Source of the DNA: Pirellulaceae bacterium
Lineage (GTDB): Bacteria > Planctomycetota > Planctomycetia > Pirellulales > Pirellulaceae
DNA length: 9,454 nucleotides
Assembly: GCA_020846515.1 (NCBI GenBank)
Contig: JADLDX010000188.1
Span: forward strand, 1 to 9,454
Direction: 5' to 3'
Made by a program: the position numbers and the translations under genes. Shown here piece after piece: positions 1 to 6,490 of this stretch (position 1 is the stretch's first letter; every line of letters begins with the position of its first letter). A model generated the notes under the pieces. It searched no databases and had not been told where the DNA came from. It saw only the letters and a program-made list of their open reading frames with translations.

Positions 1-1460
1 CGTTGCTCGACTTTGAGCGATGAACCATCCGACAACTGGACCTGCAATCGATTGGAACCATACAACAAGAGCCACAGGGATTGGTCATCATAGGCGTAGG
101 CCAAACGATGCATACTGGCGATCGTACGGGCGACGTTGGGCGGACAACAGTAACAAGTAATCCAAGATTTGCGTTCCCGCGACCAACGCAATTCTACGGG
201 CATCGTATCTAGTTGCCGCAACGTATTGGTATAGAAGTAACGTTGCCCATCCAAACTGACCCCAGCTAGTACTGCGTTCAGCAGCGACGTCTCCAAAGCG
301 TCGATGTATCGGGCTTCAGGTTGAGCTTGCCACAGACGCTGGGTCCATAAGACGTTGCCAATCGCTGCGCATGTCTCGTTGTGGGCCGTGGCGTTAGGTA
401 AGTGGTCGTTTCGCCCGTAGGCTTGATGGATGCGCGTGATGGAAGATTGTTGCTTGGACCCGTCAGGCGAAGCGCCATCGAATAGCGCGCCGCATCCGCC
501 GGTGATGTAGATTTTTTTCGACTGCACACTCGACCAACAAGCTTCCAACGCTGGCCACAGCGAACGGTCGTTGGTTTCGATCATCAGATCGGCCGCACCA
601 GCGTACAGATAGTTGGCGCGAACCGCATGACCAACCGCTTCACGTTGCTCGCGCAGTGGAAGTCGATCTTGATTATCGTCGCCGCCTTGTACTAAGTCAC
701 GCATGTTCATCAGGTGCGTCGCCAGACGCAGCCACTTGGCATCGTGCGTGGTTCGATAGAGATCGATCAAGCCCATGTAGTGCGCTGGGCAAATGGCATG
801 ACGAGCCAACTGACTGTCTGGCTTGGCAAACTGTTCATGTAAAAAATCAGTTGCGCGAATGGCGACATCCAAGAACTGACGCTCACCGGTCGATTCGAAA
901 TGGACGCAAGCGGCTGTCATCAGGTGACCAAAATTGTACATTTCAAACTGGCTCGGATCGCCCAAAGCCCGCGACGAAGATGGATCTAGCTTTTGCGCAA
1001 TCAGCACCGGCGTGTGCAGGTATCCATCCGACCGCTGGGCCTTCGCAATGATACGAATGGCCTCATCCATCGTTTGTTTGAGCTGCGGCTGTGGATCGAC
1101 CGCATAGGCTGCGGCCAGAGCTTCTAGCCATTTGTAAGTATCGCCATCATTCCAATCGGGGCCACGATGTTTTCCGGACTTCATGCCAGCAGCGATACGA
1201 AAGTTCTCGATAAAGTGCGAATGCTCGGTGCCCTCCATTAACTCCGTCATCGCCGGCAACGTGCTCGACCGGCAGACGCGCTGATGCTGCCCCCAAAACG
1301 AATGATCGTCCCATTGCACTTCACGCAATTTGGGCCAACTGACACGCTTGAGAACGGGCACAGCTTCTTGGGCGTTCAATAGACCCAAGCACATTGGTAA
1401 AGCGAATAGCTGGACGAAAGTTAGCCCAACAAGGCCGGCTGCTTTATAGATGCTTGGCAT
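1..1460 (-). CDS. Secreted GH127 (DUF1680) family glycoside hydrolase, C-terminus missing at window edge
   Basis: The minus-strand frame from the ATG at 1460 stays open for 486 codons to the window edge; family members are usually about 600-700 residues, so the C-terminal beta-rich part is missing. Residues 1-30 look like a Sec signal peptide (K6, long hydrophobic stretch, likely cleavage after LNA30), so the enzyme is exported. Family signatures seen in order: DGDTYKWLEA near 105-114, GHAVRANYLYAGAAD from 277, YITGGCG 318-324, LPNATAHNETCAAIGN around 355-368, and TCYCCPPNVAR 435-445. In the characterised GH127 beta-L-arabinofuranosidase HypBA1 a zinc is held by the Glu and Cys of ETC and by the CC pair, the first Cys of which is the nucleophile; here these are Glu362, Cys364, Cys438 and Cys439. 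The known acid/base Glu appears to be replaced by Gln346. An in-frame TGA lies about 13 bases upstream, which fixes the ATG as the first available start; no strong Shine-Dalgarno is seen. Known family activities are beta-L-arabinofuranosidase and aceric acid hydrolase; the substrate here cannot be told. It is divergent from the beta-helix gene. Confidence 0.93.
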   Translation of the reverse strand, partial: MPSIYKAAGLVGLTFVQLFALPMCLGLLNAQEAVPVLKRVSWPKLREVQWDDHSFWGQHQRVCRSSTLPAMTELMEGTEHSHFIENFRIAAGMKSGKHRGPDWNDGDTYKWLEALAAAYAVDPQPQLKQTMDEAIRIIAKAQRSDGYLHTPVLIAQKLDPSSSRALGDPSQFEMYNFGHLMTAACVHFESTGERQFLDVAIRATDFLHEQFAKPDSQLARHAICPAHYMGLIDLYRTTHDAKWLRLATHLMNMRDLVQGGDDNQDRLPLREQREAVGHAVRANYLYAGAADLMIETNDRSLWPALEACWSSVQSKKIYITGGCGALFDGASPDGSKQQSSITRIHQAYGRNDHLPNATAHNETCAAIGNVLWTQRLWQAQPEARYIDALETSLLNAVLAGVSLDGQRYFYTNTLRQLDTMPVELRWSRERKSWITCYCCPPNVARTIASMHRLAYAYDDQSLWLLLYGSNRLQVQLSDGSSLKVEQ

Positions 1461-1768
1461 AGTCGATCTAGATCAGATTCTGAGAAGGTCCGCCTCCCCA
1501 AAAGCTCAAAGTGAGATATCAGGGTTCCGTCAATCTAACGAAAGTGATGGGACATTCAAGCGTAGACGAATTGCTCCGCAACTCGTCAGTTTTTTCGTCG
1601 AGCCGCGGAGCGGTTCGACTACGTCGTAGACGAATCGCTCCGCGACTCGGCAGGATTTCGTCGAGCCGCGGAGCGGTTCGACTACAAGGACGCTGCTTGG
1701 CAAACAGCTGCCATCTCACTATGTTGAATAATTCGCCGCCAGCTTTCCTATGGGATCCGCCTGTGCTT
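1461..1768. promoter_or_regulatory. Divergent intergenic region carrying a REP cluster
   Basis: About 300 bases lie between the starts of two divergent exported-enzyme genes, so promoters for both should lie here. I see no convincing -10/-35 pair or operator. The clear content is the repeat cluster at 1562-1685. A purine-rich run (GGGGAGG on the minus strand, near 1494-1500) is too far from the ATG at 1460 to be its ribosome binding site. An open frame crosses this region from 1511 into the beta-helix gene, but it translates the palindromes into Arg/Ser-rich low-complexity peptide and is judged non-coding before 1769 (or at the earliest 1721). Confidence 0.5.
1562..1685. repeat. REP-like palindromic repeat cluster 1 (two inverted doublets)
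   Basis: Four 24-nt units occur: forward 1562-1585, reverse 1599-1622, forward 1626-1649, reverse 1662-1685. In forward orientation each reads GTAG, one variable base, an 8-nt arm (CGAATTGC, CGAATCGC or CGAACCGC), a TCC loop, then the matching arm (GCAACTCG, GCGACTCG or GCGGCTCG). The two reverse units are identical to each other, including about six bases ahead of them (TTTCGT). The forward/reverse doublet is itself repeated with a period of about 64 bases, so the cluster is a near-tandem duplication of a roughly 60-nt inverted doublet. Head plus imperfect palindrome matches the known architecture of bacterial REP elements mobilised by RAYT (TnpA-REP) transposases. Its location in a divergent upstream region is less usual than the typical 3' intergenic position. 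Confidence 0.9.
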
Positions 1769-4700
1769 ATGACCTCATCTACTTCGAAACATCTACCTGC
1801 ATGGTTGGTGACGCTGGCCATCGCAATCAGCACGGCCAGCACGGTTCATGCCGACCCTCCGGCCATCACCTTTGAGAACGACAAGTTTGCCACTTCAGCC
1901 AATGATCGCGGCGACCAACTGCCTGACTATTCTTACAGCGGCTATCGATACAGCGAGACGCCTCTGCCGCAGGTCAAAACCCGAATCCAATTGCAGCCTG
2001 GTGGGGGCGATGATACTCGAGCCATTCAGCAAGCACTCAATGAACTGGCGGCTATGCCCAAGGATGCTGATGGTTGGCGTGGTGCTTTAGTACTCGGCCC
2101 AGGAACATTTTTCGTCTCAGGCTGCATTCGGCTTCACGGTGACCATGTCGTCTTACGAGGCAGTACCGTCAAGGGCCAAACCACAACCATCGTGGCCACG
2201 GGTCGCGATCGGCGGGCTCTTATTCAGGTTGGTGGCCACCAGCAGAGTATTGTCCGCGATACCTTCGGTTTGGATGAACTGGCCACCAGCACTAGTCGGC
2301 CAACCTCCAACATTGTGGGCTATGTGCCGTTAGGAGCGCGAGAGCTTCAACTTGCATCAAGCGAAAAGTTTTCGGTCGGGCAAGACATCGTCATCCGACA
2401 CCCGGCCACGGAGCGCTGGATCGCTGCCTTAAAGATGAATCGCATGTCCTCCGACGACCCGCGCGGATCTTGGTTGGATTGGAAACCTGATACGCACGAC
2501 CAACTATGGCTACGCACCATAGTCAAGGTTGACAACAACCGCGTCGAACTGGATGTACCATTGACCAGCGCTCTGGATCCTGAACACGCCCAGGCCCAAG
2601 CTGTGTTGGCCGAAGGACTCCAAGAACTCTGGGGATCTTTCCTGGGCATTGAAAATTTGAGATTAGTCAGTTGGGCAGACACGAAAACGAATCCACATGA
2701 CGAGCAACATGCTTGGGATGCGATACAGCTTGACCGAGTAAATCAGGCTTGGGTGCGTGGCATAACCACTCAACAATTTGTCGGCTCGGCCGTATTGATA
2801 GGTCGCAATAGTCGTTGCATCACTGTGGCCGATTGCTTATCGACTCAACCGGTTTCTGAAAAGGCTGCCTGGCGCCGACAAACCTATTTGACTTATGGTC
2901 AACAATGCTTGTTCTTGCGATGTCAGGCTTATGATGGCCGCCATGACTTTGCCGTGGGATATTTAACGCCTGGCCCAAATGTCTTTAGTTACTGTGAGGC
3001 CACGCGCGCGTCGCATTGGAGCGGCCCGCTGGGCCACTGGTCCACGGGTGTGCTCTATGACAACGTCAACATTGATGGCGGTGGTTTGGCTTTGACCAAT
3101 CGTGAGACCAGCGCCCAAGGCGCGGGCTGGTCCGCTGGAAACTGTATGTTTTGGAACTGCGTGGCACCCGTGATCGAGTGCCGCCAACCTCCGCTAGCCT
3201 TTAACTGGGCAGTCGGGGTGTGGGGCGAGTTTATCGGCGACGGAGCCTGGCAGGCCATGAACGAGTTCGTCTCGCCCGACAGCCTTATGCAGGCTCAATT
3301 AGCTCAGCGAGTTGGAAAGCAGTCTGCAGATGCCGTGTTAACGATCAACCAATTACGAGCGCCAGTGCCAATTGACTGCGAGACAATAAAGACGCCTGAT
3401 TCAATTACAAACCTGGATGATGCGCGTGTTGCCAATTCGCCTGCCGACGCGCGGCACCCATTGCGTATTCAAAATGGATGGTTCACGATTGGCAATCAAC
3501 TGGCTATCGGCACGCGTCAAACGCAAGCGTGGTGGCGAGGCACGCTGCTGCCAGCCAAAGTGGCCGAGTTTGGACCAAACCTATTGCGTTTTGTACCGGG
3601 CATTAACCAGCGTTATTACACGGATTCGGTTGACGATATCGCCGATCAGATGCAAGCTCGACATGCCGTAGCGCTCGAACAACATTGGGGCTTGTGGTAC
3701 GACCGCCGCCGCGATGATCATCAAATGGTACGTCGAGCCAGCGCGGATGTCTGGCCACCCTTTTACGAGCAACCCTGGGCGCGAAGCGGACAAGGTCAAG
3801 CCTGGGACGGTCTGAGCAAATATGATCTGACACGCTTCAACGCATGGTACTTCGATCGCCTGGCTGACTTTGCAACCCAAGCTGATCAGCGAGGTTTGGT
3901 ACTGATGTACTCTATGTACTTTCAGCACAACATTCTCGAGGCAGGTGCCCATTGGGCTGACTTTGCATGGAGGCCTGCGAATTGTCTCCAAGCCACTGGT
4001 TTCCCGGAACCGCCCATTTATGAGAATCGCAAACGTGTCTTCATGGCGGATGAATTTTATGACGTTTCCCATCCTGTGCGCCGCGAATTGCATACGCTCT
4101 ACATTCGACATTGTTTAGATGTGCTGGGGCACCATACCAACGTAGTCATGCTGCTCGGCGAAGAGTTTACCGGACCGCAACACTTTGTTGAATTCTGGCT
4201 TGAAACGGTAGCCACATGGGAACGAGAACATGCTCGCAATGTGATCGTGATCCTCAGTACGACTCGCGATGTTCAAGAGGCGGTCTTACAGAAACCCGCA
4301 CTAAGCTCGGTGGTTGATGCGATTGATATGAAGTACTGGTGGCCAACACGCGATGGTCAACTGGTTGATCCTCCAGGTGGCCAAAACCTGGCCCCTCGAC
4401 AACAACTTCGTTTATGGCAAGGTTCCAAAAACGCATCCGCCGAAAGTCTGGCACTGGGCGTTCGTCGACTGCGGCTCCGATATCCCGACAAAGCCGTGCT
4501 GTGTTCCGTTAGCGGCACAGATCCTTGGCTGACGTTGGCTGCTGGCGGCTCTTTTGTAGCGCTGCCCACCACAACTGATGCGGCGTTCTTGCACGAATTG
4601 ATTGCGTGCCAACCCGTCTCTATGAGTAACGAAAACTCTTCGTTGATGGGTACGCTGCAAGGACCAAATGGACAGCGACTGGAAGTGCATAAGCACACTA

Positions 4701-4825
4701 CAGCACCGCTTGGCTTCGTGAACATCGACCGAACAACCGGCAAGCGCAGCTTGAGCACTGCCCAACCGAACAACACGGCCGATACTGCGTTTCGAATTTA
4801 CTGGCGAGCGCCAGCGGATAAGTAG
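1769..4825 (+). CDS. Secreted pectate-lyase-like beta-helix protein with C-terminal DUF6298-like domain
   Basis: The ATG at 1769 gives 1018 residues opening with a clean Sec signal peptide: polar MTSSTSKH, hydrophobic LPAWLVTLAIAIS, and cleavage likely after TVHA (about residue 31). ATG 1721 is an alternative 16 codons upstream; the same frame is open back to 1511, but that stretch is translated repeat. Residues about 70-500 resemble the right-handed beta-helix of the pectate lyase superfamily: a GGGDDTRAIQQAL opening, GPGTFFVSGCIRLHGDHVVLRGS near 110-132 (the usual first coil), then WDAIQLDRVNQAWVRGI near 315. Residues about 550-1018 look like the DUF6298 module, probably a TIM-barrel-type glycosidase fold: RFNAWYFDRLADFA, YFQHNILEAGAHWADF near 717, LLGEEFTGP with Glu798/Glu799, and DMKYWW from Asp853. 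The Glu pair and Asp853 are plausible active-site acids, by inference only. Its stop codon TAG lies inside the GTAG head of a repeat. The likely role is hydrolysis or lysis of a pectin-like glycan outside the cytoplasm. The DUF6298 name is recalled from motif similarity and was not searched. Confidence 0.85.
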   Translation: MTSSTSKHLPAWLVTLAIAISTASTVHADPPAITFENDKFATSANDRGDQLPDYSYSGYRYSETPLPQVKTRIQLQPGGGDDTRAIQQALNELAAMPKDADGWRGALVLGPGTFFVSGCIRLHGDHVVLRGSTVKGQTTTIVATGRDRRALIQVGGHQQSIVRDTFGLDELATSTSRPTSNIVGYVPLGARELQLASSEKFSVGQDIVIRHPATERWIAALKMNRMSSDDPRGSWLDWKPDTHDQLWLRTIVKVDNNRVELDVPLTSALDPEHAQAQAVLAEGLQELWGSFLGIENLRLVSWADTKTNPHDEQHAWDAIQLDRVNQAWVRGITTQQFVGSAVLIGRNSRCITVADCLSTQPVSEKAAWRRQTYLTYGQQCLFLRCQAYDGRHDFAVGYLTPGPNVFSYCEATRASHWSGPLGHWSTGVLYDNVNIDGGGLALTNRETSAQGAGWSAGNCMFWNCVAPVIECRQPPLAFNWAVGVWGEFIGDGAWQAMNEFVSPDSLMQAQLAQRVGKQSADAVLTINQLRAPVPIDCETIKTPDSITNLDDARVANSPADARHPLRIQNGWFTIGNQLAIGTRQTQAWWRGTLLPAKVAEFGPNLLRFVPGINQRYYTDSVDDIADQMQARHAVALEQHWGLWYDRRRDDHQMVRRASADVWPPFYEQPWARSGQGQAWDGLSKYDLTRFNAWYFDRLADFATQADQRGLVLMYSMYFQHNILEAGAHWADFAWRPANCLQATGFPEPPIYENRKRVFMADEFYDVSHPVRRELHTLYIRHCLDVLGHHTNVVMLLGEEFTGPQHFVEFWLETVATWEREHARNVIVILSTTRDVQEAVLQKPALSSVVDAIDMKYWWPTRDGQLVDPPGGQNLAPRQQLRLWQGSKNASAESLALGVRRLRLRYPDKAVLCSVSGTDPWLTLAAGGSFVALPTTTDAAFLHELIACQPVSMSNENSSLMGTLQGPNGQRLEVHKHTTAPLGFVNIDRTTGKRSLSTAQPNNTADTAFRIYWRAPADK

Positions 4826-5004
4826 GCGAATCGCTCCGCGACGTCCCGTAGACGAATCGCTCCGCGACTCGTGTGGTATTCGTGGACGAATCGCTCCGCG
4901 ACTCGTGTCAATCTAGTCGAGTTGCGGAGCAATTCGGCTACAAGAACACTCGTCTTGTTCTAGTCGAGTTGCGGAGCAACTCGACCACAAAGGCGCTCGA
5001 CTAC
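4822..5004. repeat. REP-like palindromic repeat cluster 2 (three forward facing three reverse)
   Basis: Units of the same family as at 1562-1685: forward 4822-4843 (3' arm end altered), forward 4848-4871, forward 4882-4905 (head GTGG), reverse 4918-4941, reverse 4965-4988 (head GTGG), and a 9-nt reverse remnant CTCGACTAC at 4996-5004. The array is therefore symmetrical, with heads pointing outward to both flanking genes. The unit at 4965-4988 is a perfect hairpin (arm CGAGTTGC, loop GGA, arm GCAACTCG). Several reverse units here and in cluster 1 are followed by a related flank (AAGGACGCT, AAGAACACT, AAAGGCGCT), so the ancestral unit may be longer than 24 nt. The clusters sit on both sides of the beta-helix gene. 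Confidence 0.9.
4843..5000. terminator. Possible bidirectional terminator between convergent genes
   Basis: This is the only sequence between the stop of the plus-strand beta-helix gene and the stop of the minus-strand DUF1501 gene. It contains several strong 8-bp stems and a weaker 6-bp hairpin (AGAACA at 4943-4948 with TGTTCT at 4956-4961). None is followed by a clear U-run, so classic intrinsic termination is not supported. The stacked repeat hairpins could block read-through or protect 3' ends in both directions, as known for some REP elements. This role is inferred from position only. Confidence 0.35.
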
Positions 5005-6488
5005 AGGAAGATCTCGTCGATTACTCGGCCGTGATCGATGTCTAGACGTTTACGGCCAGGACTCTCGAGGCGGCGATTGTCCAGTCCCATCAGATGCAGC
5101 ACGGTGGCATGCAAGTCGGTGACATAATGCCCTTCGCCCAAGGCATGGTAACCCAGTTCATCCGTGGCACCATGGACATGGCCCTTCTTTAGACCGGCGC
5201 CGGCCAACCACACCGTAAAGCCGTTGGGGTGGTGATCGCGGCCGGTATTCCCGCCGCCGCGCAGTTCGAGTCCCGGCGTGCGGCCAAACTCTGTGCCGAA
5301 TACCACCACGACATCGTCCAGCAACCCACGCTGCTTCAGATCCTGAATCAAACCGGCGACGGGCAAATCCACGCTGCCGCATAATCGTGTGTGATTATCT
5401 TTGAGCTTCTGATGCGAATCCCACGAACCATAAGGGGATGGGAAGACTTGTACAAATCGTACTCCGCGTTCGACCAATCGCCGCGCGGCCAGTAACCGTT
5501 GACCAGCCACCTTCGTCGTGGCGTTGTCCAACCCGTACAGTTTCGTAGTGGCTTCGGTTTCCTGCGCGAGATCGACAGCCTCCGGCACTGCGGCCTGCAT
5601 CCTAAAGGCCAATTCATAAGAGCGAATGCGTGCCCGCAGTGCCTGGTCTTCGGGATACTCCACCGCCGCCAGTTCGTTCAAGCGCCCAATTGCCTCGTAC
5701 TCTTGTTGTTGCTGCGCCAATGTCTGACCGGCCTGTCGCTGCGCAAACGGGAGTGGATTCGTCGGATCGAGTGACAATGGAATTCCCGTGTACTGCGGGC
5801 CCAAGTAGAGCGCGTCGATGGATTCTCTCGTATCCGATCGCGTCGGTCCGCCCAGCACGACAAACTTCGGTAAGTTTTCGTTTAATGCTCCAAGTCCATA
5901 GTGAGCCCAAGCACCGATACTCGGTTGCGATTCGTCCAGTTTGTGTCGCCCGGTATGAAACTGGTTTTCAGCAGCATGGTCGTTATCGGTAGTCCACAAG
6001 TTGCGCACCAGGCACAGGTCGTCGACATGTTTCGCCAGATGTGGCCACCAATCGGTGATCTCGATACCGCTTTCACCGCATTTCTTCCAGCCGACCTGCA
6101 TCGGGAAGATCGTGGGATAGACATCGCGCACGTTAATGTCTTCCGATGGGACAGAACGAAATCGCTTCTTGTGCAACGGCGAATGAACGGGGTTCGCGAA
6201 CGGCGTCTTATCGAACGTCATGCCAGCGTATTGGTTAAGCGCCGGCTTAGGATCAAACGTTTCCATGTGACTATAGCCACCGGAAAGAAAGATCCATATG
6301 ACCGACTTGGCTCTCGCGGGGAAGTGCGTCGACGCACGCGCATCAACCGTTGTACCGGTTGATGTTGTAGCGTCCGTGGTTGTATCCAAAGCGCGTACAA
6401 TCCCGTCCTCGGCTAACATCGCGCCGAGTGTCATGCCGGTCATGCCCATGCCGAGATCCGAAAGAAATGCCCTGCGTGGAACGCGCAT
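5001..6488 (-). CDS. DUF1501 family protein, Tat-exported, partner of the DUF1549/DUF1553 protein
   Basis: This 495-residue protein is full length for DUF1501, a family related to the alkaline phosphatase/sulfatase fold and greatly expanded in Planctomycetes. The N-terminus has a twin-arginine signal (RRAFLSDLG at residues 5-13, then a Gly/Met/Leu hydrophobic run to about 33), so export in folded form is expected. A Thr/Ser/Ala-rich linker follows (about 36-55). Family motifs seen: IWIFLSGGYSHMETFDPKP (about 64-82), DHAAENQFHTGRH (about 168-180), DSHQKLKDNHTRL in the third quarter, VFGTEFGRTPG near 395 and GRDHHPNGFTVWLAGAG near 415; the conserved Asp and His residues are likely metal ligands. 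ATG 6488 follows a Shine-Dalgarno GAGG with five bases between, and lies 2 nt after the upstream stop codon, so the two genes are translationally close and co-transcribed. Biochemical function of the family is not established. The stop codon TAG overlaps a repeat remnant. Confidence 0.93.
   Translation of the reverse strand: MRVPRRAFLSDLGMGMTGMTLGAMLAEDGIVRALDTTTDATTSTGTTVDARASTHFPARAKSVIWIFLSGGYSHMETFDPKPALNQYAGMTFDKTPFANPVHSPLHKKRFRSVPSEDINVRDVYPTIFPMQVGWKKCGESGIEITDWWPHLAKHVDDLCLVRNLWTTDNDHAAENQFHTGRHKLDESQPSIGAWAHYGLGALNENLPKFVVLGGPTRSDTRESIDALYLGPQYTGIPLSLDPTNPLPFAQRQAGQTLAQQQQEYEAIGRLNELAAVEYPEDQALRARIRSYELAFRMQAAVPEAVDLAQETEATTKLYGLDNATTKVAGQRLLAARRLVERGVRFVQVFPSPYGSWDSHQKLKDNHTRLCGSVDLPVAGLIQDLKQRGLLDDVVVVFGTEFGRTPGLELRGGGNTGRDHHPNGFTVWLAGAGLKKGHVHGATDELGYHALGEGHYVTDLHATVLHLMGLDNRRLESPGRKRLDIDHGRVIDEIFL
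6341..6364. repeat. Perfect 9-bp inverted repeat inside the DUF1501 gene
   Basis: CATCAACCG at 6341-6349 pairs with CGGTTGATG at 6356-6364 around a 6-nt spacer. It lies in the Thr-rich linker part of the DUF1501 gene, about 125-150 nt after its start codon. It may be a by-product of Thr/Val codons or a transcript hairpin early in the second gene of the operon; no function can be assigned. Confidence 0.5.
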
Positions 6489-6490
6489 AG

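Noticed and set aside
656..1051. Plus-strand 131-residue open frame
   Set aside because: It lies antisense to the GH127 gene, which shows continuous family motifs; the product has no recognisable features.
1511..1768. N-terminal extension of the beta-helix gene back to the ATG at 1511
   Set aside because: It translates the palindromic repeats (RGAVRL appears twice) and puts the obvious signal peptide more than 85 residues inside the protein; ATG 1769 (or 1721) is far more sensible.
1461..1768. Insertion sequence or RAYT transposase remnant near the repeats
   Set aside because: No transposase-like motif is seen on either strand in this region or elsewhere in the window; only the palindromes are present.
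3581..4111. Minus-strand 176-residue open frame
   Set aside because: It is a shadow of the conserved C-terminal module of the plus-strand beta-helix gene.
1562..5004. CRISPR array
   Set aside because: The repeats occur in both orientations with irregular spacing of a few to tens of bases and there are no uniform spacers or cas genes.
5901..6362. Plus-strand 153-residue open frame
   Set aside because: It is antisense to the well-supported DUF1501 gene and shows no family motifs.
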